A stretch of DNA of 5,830 bases, taken from the NCBI GenBank assembly GCA_027019845.1, contig JALUWE010000558.1:1-5830 (forward strand), written 5' to 3'. Below are positions 1 through 5,830 of the stretch, piece by piece. The notes under the pieces are model-generated. The model made no database searches. It was not told the DNA's origin and saw only the letters and a list, made by a program, of their open reading frames with translations. The stretch comes from Anaerolineales bacterium. GTDB taxonomy: Bacteria; Chloroflexota; Anaerolineae; Anaerolineales; JABWBV01. The number at the start of each line of letters is the position of its first letter. Position 1 is the stretch's first letter. A program made the position numbers and the translations under genes.

Positions 1-1960
1 CAGCGGGCAGGTAAGGCAAGGCCAGAATGAGCGTATAGATCGTGTCGCCCGGGGAATGCCAGTAATCCACCAGATCATCGCCGCAGTCGAAGCGCGCCCG
101 CAGGTCGAAGATGCCGGAACTGATGTAACCGGGCCGCAGGTGTCCGGCGTCGAGGATGTTTTGCACCTCATTTTCCAGCCTGGCGCTCAACTGCGCCACA
201 GTGGCGGGTTCGGGCGGGCTTTGCACGACCACTACCTCCGCGGGGGGGAGTGCCGTAACGCTGCTGGCATCCGGGGAAAACGCGAGCACGGAATTGCCCC
301 GGTGCATGTACACCTTGCCGTTGTAGGGGATGGGCGGGTTTTGATCGCCATGGTATCCGTAGATGCCGTTTGGGCCGCCGTAAGAGGCATACACATCGTT
401 CGGGCCGCCGTAATAGGCCTGGTTGTAGCCGGGAATCAGTTGATCGAGGTTGTAATTGAAGTACAGCCACTCTCTCTCAGAATCGAACTTTCCGGTTGAG
501 GGCAGGTTTCCGGCGTTGTATTGCTCTGCAAAAATCGAATTCGGAACGCTGATGTCAAAGGCGCCGGCCTGCCGGTCGCAACACAAATTCCAATAGATCA
601 GATTGCCGCCCGCGGAATAGGCCACCGGTTCATCCACCGCGCCCCAATCGGAACTGACGATGGTGATGAACGGGCTGCCCGGCTGCCAGCCGGATATCTG
701 GCCGCCTGCAATGGAGGGGTCGGACATGTAATTGTTAGGCTGGTACAACACGTTGTCCGCGCCGACCACGGGGGGGTAGCGGTTGCCCGCGCCTTTGGCG
801 CCAACCCACAGAATGGGCGCGTACTCCGGCTTGCCGTCATTGTCGAAGTCCGAGGTGTATTCCTGCCCGGTCAGGCGGTCGAGCACGAAATACGTCCGGC
901 GCCAGGGTTTGGCTTCGAAATACTCGGTGATGGGTGTGGTTTTGCCGTTGGGCGTCGTGGTGGCTTTGCTGGTATCGATGGTGGGGGTGCCGCTGGCCCA
1001 GCCGCCCGGGGCGGTCCCCAACGGGCCGACCAGCGTGCCGCGCGGGTCCGCATCCTTGTTCGGGTAGATGTCGTCACGGTCGTTGGCAAGCAGCGATCCG
1101 GGCCCCAAATCCGACGAGAAACGGTAATTGTTGCTGCCCGCAAAAATGACGTAGTCGTTGTAGATGACCGGCCACCAGGAGTGGAACCCGGCGCCAGGCA
1201 GCTTGTCCGATTTCCATATCAGCGCGCCGGTGTCCGCGTCCAGCGCATAGGCGTAGCTGTCGTTGGAGGCAAAATACACCACCCCGTCCTGGTACGCGGC
1301 GGAGAAGTGGATCGGGCCGTCGGTCTGGTATTTCCAGGCCAACTGCCCCGCGTTGTTGCCCTCGATATACAGCGCGTAGAAAGCGCCATCGCGATTACCC
1401 GCGTACAGTTTGTCGCCCACCACCAGCGGGTTGGTGTCGAAGCCTGCCCCGGCCTGATAGGTCCACAACCCCTGGCCGGTGAAGGCATCGATGGCGTGGA
1501 GTTTGCGGTCGAAGCCGCCCACGTAAGCCACGCCATTGTATATCGTGGGAGAATTTCCAAGCGGCAGCTCCGTGGGGTACACCCATTGTTCCGCCCCAGT
1601 TTCAGCATCCAGAGCATACAGCCCGCGTGCAGTGGAGACGTACAGCAAACCATTGCTGGCGATGATCTGCGTTCTGGGGAGGATGTAGGCATCGAACGGC
1701 TTGAACCAAAGAGGCTTGAGATTTCCTTTGACCTCTTCTGGCACCCAGGATGTTCTGGCGGGATTGGCAGCCACCATCGGCCAGCCATCTGCTACCACAA
1801 CGCCAGGCTTGCGGATCACAGGAAGATAACTTATAAGACCTGCCGCTCCACCACCCCCATGTGCGCTGTGCCGGGATGCCAAAACACCGCCGAATTCGCT
1901 CAAAAGCAGAAAGACGGCGAGCATCATCAGGATCACGAATCTTCGTTTTTTGATTAACAT
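1..1960 (-). CDS. Secreted PQQ-like beta-propeller repeat protein, partial (C-terminus beyond window)
   Basis: The frame is open for 653 codons from the ATG at 1960 to the left window edge with no stop, so the C-terminus is missing. Residues 1-28 are a signal peptide: basic KKRR, a hydrophobic core, then VLA|S. From about residue 60 there are PQQ-like propeller strands, each with the form YALDxxTGxxxW: YALDAETGAEQW (115-126), HAIDAFTGQGLW (155-166), YALYIEGNNAGQLAW (195-209) and YALDADTGALIW (238-249). A weaker copy, FVLDRLTGQEY, lies at 358-368. The protein is therefore extracytoplasmic with a propeller fold. Propellers of this kind serve as scaffolds (BamB-like) or enzymes, and which applies here is unknown. 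Other features are a DxDxDG loop (371-376), a vicinal Cys pair (460-461), a YGGPN duplication (517-531), a Pro-rich linker (571-588) and the start of another domain from about 594. The upstream in-frame stop leaves only non-ATG alternative starts, and the ATG places the signal peptide correctly. It follows the ligase-like gene by 61 bases. The fold is secure; the function is not known. Confidence 0.9.
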   Translation of the reverse strand, partial: MLIKKRRFVILMMLAVFLLLSEFGGVLASRHSAHGGGGAAGLISYLPVIRKPGVVVADGWPMVAANPARTSWVPEEVKGNLKPLWFKPFDAYILPRTQIIASNGLLYVSTARGLYALDAETGAEQWVYPTELPLGNSPTIYNGVAYVGGFDRKLHAIDAFTGQGLWTYQAGAGFDTNPLVVGDKLYAGNRDGAFYALYIEGNNAGQLAWKYQTDGPIHFSAAYQDGVVYFASNDSYAYALDADTGALIWKSDKLPGAGFHSWWPVIYNDYVIFAGSNNYRFSSDLGPGSLLANDRDDIYPNKDADPRGTLVGPLGTAPGGWASGTPTIDTSKATTTPNGKTTPITEYFEAKPWRRTYFVLDRLTGQEYTSDFDNDGKPEYAPILWVGAKGAGNRYPPVVGADNVLYQPNNYMSDPSIAGGQISGWQPGSPFITIVSSDWGAVDEPVAYSAGGNLIYWNLCCDRQAGAFDISVPNSIFAEQYNAGNLPSTGKFDSEREWLYFNYNLDQLIPGYNQAYYGGPNDVYASYGGPNGIYGYHGDQNPPIPYNGKVYMHRGNSVLAFSPDASSVTALPPAEVVVVQSPPEPATVAQLSARLENEVQNILDAGHLRPGYISSGIFDLRARFDCGDDLVDYWHSPGDTIYTLILALPYLPA
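368..417 (-). repeat. Short in-frame direct repeat encoding YGGPN twice
   Basis: Two 20-base copies (368-387 and 398-417) are identical at 18 positions and are spaced exactly 30 bases apart. Read on the minus strand they encode YGGPNDVYAS and then YGGPNGIYGY, a ten-residue period inside the propeller protein (residues 517-536). The two mismatches lie at a third codon position and just outside the conserved pentapeptide. This looks like a small in-frame duplication forming a Tyr/Gly-rich loop. Confidence 0.7.
1877..1960 (-). other. Signal peptide of the propeller protein (residues 1-28)
   Basis: The N-terminus reads MLIKKRRFVILMM, then LAVFLLLSEFGGVLA, then SRHSAH. It has a positively charged n-region, a hydrophobic core of about 15 residues and a small-residue cleavage site (V26-L27-A28). 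There is no cysteine at +1, so this is a Sec/SPase I type signal and not a lipoprotein signal. A Gly-rich stretch (35-38) follows, before the folded part begins near residue 56. Confidence 0.8.
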
Positions 1961-1966
1961 GCCCCC

Positions 1967-1995
1967 AGTATATCCCACCCATAGGCTGCTATCCA
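1967..1995 (-). promoter_or_regulatory. Candidate sigma70-type promoter for the propeller gene, possibly leaderless
   Basis: On the minus strand, TATACT (1972-1967, five of six matches to TATAAT) is preceded after exactly 17 bases by TGGATA (1995-1990, four of six matches to TTGACA). The -10 box ends six bases before the ATG at 1960, so the expected transcription start falls on or next to the start codon. That would give a leaderless message, which fits the lack of a properly spaced Shine-Dalgarno sequence. A second possible -35 box, TTGACG (2005-2000), pairs only with a poor -10. The 61-base gap shows no hairpin terminator. The site is short and the match could be chance. Confidence 0.3.
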
Positions 1996-2021
1996 GACGC
2001 GTCAAGCCGCCCGAACATCAC

Positions 2022-3422
2022 TCAATAGTACTTTTTTCCTAAATTTTCACGCTCGGAATGCGAAAAAAGGCGCTCCAACACCACGATTCCCCCCAAAAGC
2101 ACCCAACCGGCCACGCTGGTGGTAAATCCGGTCAGACCGATATTGTACACAAAAGGCAGCACCCAGTCGCCAAACAACCCGACCACGAGCATCCCTGCAA
2201 AGCCGCCCAGGGCGGCGTTCAAATACGCCCGCGAAAACCCCTCTGGTACCCGTCCGCGCAGGCGCCAGGCCACCTGCCCGATTTTCGCCAGCAGCCAAAA
2301 GTAACCCAACAGGCCAACCACGCCAGTCTGCACCAGGATGTCTATGTAGTTGTTGTGCGAGTTGAACGAGACGTAAAACCCGCGCAACGGGAAAAGCGGA
2401 GTGTAGTAATAGTAATTGGCAAAGCCGATCCCCAGGGTCGGGTTAGCAGACAGGATTTTCAGCAAGATCGGGATGGCCTCCAGACGTGTAGACAGGCTGT
2501 ATTCGTTCACACTCACGATTTGTGACATCAAGCCCAACATCCCCAGGGCCGCGGCCAACAGCAACACCATCCCCATCCGCCAGGAACGCAACGCGGTGAT
2601 CACCCACAGTGTGATGAGCACCGGTAGCCATCCGGAGAGGTCCTTGAACTTCAATCCGAAAAGAATGTACATACTGGACAGTAACACCCCCACCAGCACA
2701 GCTTTCCAAACCACACGCAACCGTGAATTGAAAAGCACCTGACCATAGCTCAGGGCGATTATCCACACCCAAAACAGGCTGCCGGTAGCGCCAAAAATCG
2801 TTCTGATGAGCGATCTGGCAGGCGGAATCGCCAATCCCACTGCGTTTACCGATCCCACGATGATGAAAATCCACGTCAACCACTTCAGCCAACGCAGATC
2901 TTTGATCTGGTTGGCGGTCAGCACAAAAGCACCGAAGGAAAGCGCATACACCGCAAAACCACCCAGTTGCGCATCCAGCGGGGCAGAACGGGCATAAGGG
3001 AACCACGGAAGCTGCCCCATGGCGAACGAAAAAACCGTAATCACGATCAATACCAACGCCGGGGCCATCGTCTCGGAAGAGACCAGCCGGATCTCGCGCT
3101 GTTGGACCACCATCACCACGATCCATAACCCCAGCAAAAATGCGACCAGGAACATGGCGGCGTTCGCACCACCTGGGCCGGTGTAGTGGATCAGCATCCC
3201 GGAAAGAATAATGGCAATCGGCCCCAGGGAGGGCCAGCGGAGGAAAACCAAAACCACCGGCAACCCTCCGATGAGCGCAATCACCATTATTTTTTGAGAG
3301 TCGGTGGCCAGGTATGCCAACAGCGCGCTGAGCAGCAGAACGCCGGCAATCAGCCCCAGGCGAAGCCAGTGGGCGTTGGCAATGTGAGGCCGGCGAAGAC
3401 GGGATAGCAGTGGAAAGCTCAT
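2022..3422 (-). CDS. O-antigen ligase / Wzy-type polymerase-like membrane protein
   Basis: The 466-residue polytopic membrane protein has about a dozen hydrophobic segments across residues 20-450. A long polar stretch (about 302-360) sits before the last segments, as in WaaL/Wzy proteins (O-antigen ligase family, PF04932). Family signatures in that stretch are STRLEAIP (311-318, Arg313), ANPTLGIGF (326-334) and SHNNYIDIL (355-363). His356 matches the conserved His at the end of the large outer loop that is needed for activity in WaaL. Proteins of this type join undecaprenyl-linked glycans to each other (Wzy) or to an acceptor (WaaL); sequence alone does not separate the two. The start chosen is the ATG at 3422, which overlaps the stop of the preceding gene (ATGA). 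The frame stays open to 3536 and would add 38 residues inside the glycosyltransferase gene, but those residues are polar and unlike the family. The C-terminus ends in a basic, Tyr-rich tail. Confidence 0.85.
   Translation of the reverse strand: MSFPLLSRLRRPHIANAHWLRLGLIAGVLLLSALLAYLATDSQKIMVIALIGGLPVVLVFLRWPSLGPIAIILSGMLIHYTGPGGANAAMFLVAFLLGLWIVVMVVQQREIRLVSSETMAPALVLIVITVFSFAMGQLPWFPYARSAPLDAQLGGFAVYALSFGAFVLTANQIKDLRWLKWLTWIFIIVGSVNAVGLAIPPARSLIRTIFGATGSLFWVWIIALSYGQVLFNSRLRVVWKAVLVGVLLSSMYILFGLKFKDLSGWLPVLITLWVITALRSWRMGMVLLLAAALGMLGLMSQIVSVNEYSLSTRLEAIPILLKILSANPTLGIGFANYYYYTPLFPLRGFYVSFNSHNNYIDILVQTGVVGLLGYFWLLAKIGQVAWRLRGRVPEGFSRAYLNAALGGFAGMLVVGLFGDWVLPFVYNIGLTGFTTSVAGWVLLGGIVVLERLFSHSERENLGKKYY
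3419..3422 (-). promoter_or_regulatory. ATGA stop-start overlap, GT2 to ligase-like genes
   Basis: The TGA of the family-2 gene (3421-3419) overlaps the ATG of the membrane protein gene (3422-3420), the same arrangement as at the previous junction. An AGGA lies about 12 bases upstream, too far to be a good ribosome binding site. Coupled translation would keep the amount of membrane protein tied to that of the transferase. Confidence 0.75.
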
Positions 3423-4432
3423 TTGGAGGTCAAGTCCTGTAAAGATGAGGAGAAAGAGGCTGGCCCCGTATGGATGGGGCCGAATTTTTTTCGCCCCTCT
3501 TGGAAACCGCGGTAAATACACCCTCCCAGAATCCATCTGCGGAGCGGTCTTCTCAGTGGGGTATTTCTCAGCCGGGCAAAAGCAAATTCCATCAACGCCA
3601 AAATTGGGGGCAAAGCGGAAATCCGGCGGGCAATTTTGCGCGCCACAAGCGCCAGCGAATCATGTTGGAAGTTGATCGGGGTTTTGTCTGCGAACATGGG
3701 AAGGTGATGCACGAGAGCGGGATTTTTTTGAAACAGCACCACCGCGCGGTATGCAGCCTCCCGCAGCCGTTTCTTCTGGCTCTCCAGGGATACGGCAACG
3801 TGATCGCGGTGCCAGCAAATGGCCTGTTTGTGTTGCAGAAACTCAAACCCCTGGCAATAGGCGCGGTAGGCCATATCCACGTCGCACCAGATGCTGGAAC
3901 CCGAAAAGCCCAGCCCATCCATCATGCCGATAGCGAAATAAGCCTCGCGGCGCAGGGACATATTGTTGCTACAAACATCTACGAACGGCAACGCGGCCAT
4001 ACCCGCGGAGGTGGGGGGAGGCGGGCGATAAGCCGGGTCGTGGAGCGGGTTGGTGTCCGCCAGCCAGAGAATGTCCGTTCCGACCACGATGCGTTTGGGA
4101 TGGGATACGTGTTCGGGAACCACGTGTGCCAGGTAGTTTTTCTCCAGCAAAATGTCATCGTCCAAAAAGAGCAAAATGTCAGCCTGGCTTTGCTGCGCGC
4201 CCAGGTTGCGGGCCGCCGCGTCGCCCTGGTTGGTTTGGCGGAAGTAGCGCAGCCGGAAGGGGAAAGGCTGGCCTGCGATCTCACCCGTGCCGTCCGAGGA
4301 GCCGTCATCCACCACGATCACCTCGAAGCGGTCCGCGGGATAGGTCTGCTGCGCCAGTGAATCGAGCAGCTCGCGCAGCCATGCTTTGCGGTTGTAGGTG
4401 GGGATGATGACGCTGACGAAAGGTTGGTTCAT
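3419..4432 (-). CDS. Family 2 glycosyltransferase (GT-A fold)
   Basis: This 337-residue protein starts with the classic GT2 core: VSVIIPTYNR (6-15), VDDGSSDGT (41-49, nucleotide binding), NQGDAAARN (68-76) and LDDD (90-93), whose Asp residues bind the metal and sugar-nucleotide phosphates. CSNNMSLRR (154-162) and DVDMAYR (184-190) match the acceptor side and the catalytic-base region of the family. The enzyme should be cytoplasmic or peripheral to the membrane and transfer a sugar from a nucleotide donor to a growing glycan; the sugar cannot be read from the sequence. The C-terminal 70 residues are rich in Arg and hydrophobics (RRPLRRWILGG, 294-304) and may attach it to the membrane. The ATG at 4432 overlaps the upstream stop as ATGA. 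A GTG at 4441 would add only three residues and is less likely. No Shine-Dalgarno sequence is visible, so translation probably depends on coupling. Confidence 0.93.
   Translation of the reverse strand: MNQPFVSVIIPTYNRKAWLRELLDSLAQQTYPADRFEVIVVDDGSSDGTGEIAGQPFPFRLRYFRQTNQGDAAARNLGAQQSQADILLFLDDDILLEKNYLAHVVPEHVSHPKRIVVGTDILWLADTNPLHDPAYRPPPPTSAGMAALPFVDVCSNNMSLRREAYFAIGMMDGLGFSGSSIWCDVDMAYRAYCQGFEFLQHKQAICWHRDHVAVSLESQKKRLREAAYRAVVLFQKNPALVHHLPMFADKTPINFQHDSLALVARKIARRISALPPILALMEFAFARLRNTPLRRPLRRWILGGCIYRGFQEGRKKFGPIHTGPASFSSSLQDLTSK
4429..4432 (-). promoter_or_regulatory. ATGA stop-start overlap, GT4 to GT2 genes
   Basis: The TGA of the family-4 gene (4431-4429) and the ATG of the family-2 gene (4432-4430) share bases. 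The sequence just upstream has no purine-rich ribosome binding site, so terminating ribosomes probably restart here. This settles the start of the downstream gene and argues for a single mRNA. Confidence 0.75.
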
Positions 4433-5748
4433 GGTTTGCACGCCGCGGCTTGCAGGAGAAAGTTTTCGATCTGATCCATCATTTTCTGGCGGGTGAAATG
4501 TTCGAGCACGGTCTGGCGCCCGGCCCGGGCCAATTGGCGGCGCAGACCGGGGTCTTCAGCCAGACGAACGATGCAGCGGGCCAGCGCGTGGCTGTCGCCG
4601 GGCGGGAACAACAGGCCGTTTTCGCCATCGCGCACGATCTCGGCACTGCCCCCGGCCGGGGTTGCGACCACCACCATCCCGGAGATCATACCCTCCAGCA
4701 CCACGCGCGCAAAGGGTTCGGGCCAGATGGAGGGCACCAAAAGCACGTCGTGGGCGCGCATCAAGGCGGGCATCTCCTCCAGAGGGACGCGGCCCAGGAA
4801 CGAGAGGGCGTCCTCCAGGCCCAGGCGGGCGCTCAGGGCGCGCAGTTGCTGCTGGTAGGCGGCCTGGCCAGAACCGGCCAGGTTGAGCACAACGCGGTTA
4901 CGGCCCTGTTGCACCAGTTCGGCCAGCGCGTGGATGGCGGTCTCGACGCCTTTTTCGGCAGCCAGCCGCCCGGCATAGAGCAGCCTCAACGGGGGAGATG
5001 CGAGTTGCGGGCTGTCCCCGGCCTCCGCCTCCCGGCTTGTGGTTGCATCGAAGGAGGTGCGGGCGCGCGAAGGTTTTTCGAGGGAAGACAAGTCCGCTGA
5101 ATCGCCTGCCCCCACATCCAGACCGGTGTAAATGACGCGGGCATGTTCCAGCGGCAGGCCTGCATCGATCAGTTCCCGTCGGGTGGCCGCGCTGACGCAC
5201 ATGGCGTGGGGAAAACTCAGCCCAGGGGGCGGCGGTTCACGGCGCAGCATTGCCAGCGCGAGGGGCCGCAGCAGACCTTTGGGCAAACGGGTCTTCCAGC
5301 TTTTGGCCGGGGTGCGCCAGTACATCTCGTGCTGGCTGGGCAGCGTGGGCCAATACTCCGCGAAGCGGTAGGCCACTTTGCCGGGCACCAGTCGCTCGGC
5401 CAACGCGGGCAGCGAGCGCGGCAGGTTCCACATGCCCCAGATGAAAATCACGTCGGGCTGGAAGGCCGCGATCAAGCGTTCCAGCCGCGCCAGGTTGTGC
5501 CGCTCCCGGCGTTTACGCTCGAGGAAGAACGTCCGGATGTGGCGCAGGGGGGCCATGTCCATTTCCAGATACAGCCAGCGGCGGACACCCTCTTCGGTGA
5601 CGGGCACGTTACCGGTGCCGTGCATACTGGTCAGCACCAGGCAGTCGTGCCCGCGCGCGGCCAGCCCTTCCACCACGTCGCGGCACGATTTCCCCTGGCC
5701 GCCGATCTCGTAGGGGGGGTAGTAGTTGGTGAGGAAGAGGATGCGCAT
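4429..5748 (-). CDS. Family 4 glycosyltransferase (GT-B fold)
   Basis: This 439-residue retaining glycosyltransferase has two Rossmann-like domains. The N-terminal domain opens with MRILFLTNYYPPYEIGGQG, where the Gly-rich loop (16-19) is typical of GT4 enzymes. The C-terminal domain holds LLYAGRLAAEKG (256-267, with the donor-phosphate Arg261 and Lys266), FLGRVP (317-322) and the EX7E motif Glu344...Glu352 in PEPFARVVLEG. It ends with GLLFPPGD and a C-terminal helix. It should transfer a sugar from a nucleotide donor to a lipid-linked or growing glycan in the cytoplasm; donor and acceptor cannot be named. Residues 212-254 form an unusually long, hydrophilic Ser/Ala/Glu-rich linker between the domains. 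It is the first gene of the cluster in the window. The ATG at 5748 is preceded by a pure C/T-rich leader with no Shine-Dalgarno sequence, and nothing in that leader offers an alternative start. Confidence 0.94.
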   Translation of the reverse strand: MRILFLTNYYPPYEIGGQGKSCRDVVEGLAARGHDCLVLTSMHGTGNVPVTEEGVRRWLYLEMDMAPLRHIRTFFLERKRRERHNLARLERLIAAFQPDVIFIWGMWNLPRSLPALAERLVPGKVAYRFAEYWPTLPSQHEMYWRTPAKSWKTRLPKGLLRPLALAMLRREPPPPGLSFPHAMCVSAATRRELIDAGLPLEHARVIYTGLDVGAGDSADLSSLEKPSRARTSFDATTSREAEAGDSPQLASPPLRLLYAGRLAAEKGVETAIHALAELVQQGRNRVVLNLAGSGQAAYQQQLRALSARLGLEDALSFLGRVPLEEMPALMRAHDVLLVPSIWPEPFARVVLEGMISGMVVVATPAGGSAEIVRDGENGLLFPPGDSHALARCIVRLAEDPGLRRQLARAGRQTVLEHFTRQKMMDQIENFLLQAAACKP

Positions 5749-5830
5749 GGGGAGGAGGGGGGAGGGGGGAGGGGGGAGTGGGGATAGGGGATAGGGATAG
5801 GGAGGAGGGATAGGGAGGGGGAATAGGGAT
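5749..5830 (+). repeat. G-rich, cytosine-free low-complexity tract (irregular GGGATA / GGGGGA repeats)
   Basis: All 82 bases between the first start codon and the window edge lack C on the + strand and consist of G runs split by A, ATA, AATA or a single T. From 5780 to 5802 four runs of three or four G are separated by identical ATA loops, a canonical G-quadruplex pattern; more G runs lie on both sides. On the coding strand it is a polypyrimidine leader, so the mRNA 5' region of the glycosyltransferase gene would be C/U-rich with no Shine-Dalgarno sequence, if transcription starts upstream. No promoter can be picked out within it. The tract may continue past the window. Confidence 0.9.

Noticed and set aside
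521..1957. Long + strand open frame of 478 codons
   Set aside because: It lies antisense to the propeller gene. Its product is rich in Val, Arg and Gly with no recognisable domain or membrane pattern, whereas the minus strand frame shows a signal peptide and propeller repeats throughout. Lack of stops is expected opposite GC-rich coding DNA.
1602..1982. Minus strand frame of 126 codons starting at an ATG at 1982 upstream of the propeller gene
   Set aside because: It is out of frame with the propeller gene, is Arg/Trp/Cys-rich without a signal peptide, and overlaps the well-supported reading frame from 1960.
1961..2021. Rho-independent terminator between the ligase-like and propeller genes
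   Set aside because: No stable stem followed by a U run can be formed on the minus strand in this 61-base gap.
2443..3126. Minus strand open frame of 227 codons inside the membrane protein gene
   Set aside because: Alternate frame of the ligase-like gene; no hydrophobic segment pattern and no start context, while the main frame has conserved family motifs across the same region.
3423..3536. N-terminal extension of the ligase-like protein by 38 residues
   Set aside because: It would lie wholly inside the glycosyltransferase gene, is mostly polar and basic, and the ATGA overlap gives a more natural start that leads quickly into the first membrane helix.
3470..4360. + strand open frame of 296 codons
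   Set aside because: It is antisense to the family-2 glycosyltransferase, whose motifs are unambiguous; the + strand product shows no motif and has the composition of a shadow frame.
4450..5100. + strand open frame of 216 codons opposite the family-4 glycosyltransferase
   Set aside because: Shadow of a well-supported gene; Gln/His/Gly-rich product with no domain.
5749..5830. CRISPR array or telomere-like repeat
   Set aside because: The units are irregular in length and there are no spacers of even size; it is low-complexity DNA, not a repeat-spacer array, and there is no evidence of a linear chromosome end.

Overview
The window holds four genes, all on the minus strand, so transcription runs from the right end to the left. 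They form a tight cluster for extracellular glycan synthesis. In order of transcription they are: a family-4 glycosyltransferase (5748-4429), a family-2 glycosyltransferase (4432-3419), a multi-membrane-spanning O-antigen ligase/polymerase-like protein (3422-2022), and a secreted PQQ-like beta-propeller protein (1960 to beyond the left edge). The first three overlap by four bases at each junction (ATGA) and look like one translationally coupled unit. The fourth follows after a 61-base gap and may be read from the same mRNA, from its own weak promoter, or both.

The two glycosyltransferases would build a glycan on the cytoplasmic side of the membrane. The polytopic protein would polymerise or transfer lipid-linked glycan on the outer side. 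The propeller protein, which has a clear signal peptide, would act outside the membrane, perhaps as a binding or scaffold protein or as one domain of a larger surface protein. No flippase, chain-length regulator, initiating phosphoglycosyltransferase or sugar-nucleotide enzyme lies inside the window, so the glycan product cannot be named.

The organism is a bacterium with moderately high GC. The N-terminus of the first glycosyltransferase, the missing Shine-Dalgarno sequences, the secreted PQQ-like propeller and the G-rich GGGATA-type low-complexity DNA before the operon together suggest Chloroflexota (Anaerolineae-like). This is recognition from memory, not a search result, and is only a moderate-confidence guess.

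The rightmost 82 bases (5749-5830) contain no cytosine on the + strand and are an irregular GGGATA/GGGGGA tract, with canonical G-quadruplex potential, lying directly before the first start codon. The most unusual points are this tract, a possible leaderless promoter before the propeller gene, a hydrophilic insert between the two domains of the first glycosyltransferase, and several local oddities in the propeller protein: a vicinal Cys-Cys, a DxDxDG calcium-type loop, a YGGPN duplication, and the start of an unidentified second domain at the window edge. I see no RNA gene, CRISPR array, insertion sequence or clear terminator. The genes look like an ordinary glycan locus, not a demonstrably new system.
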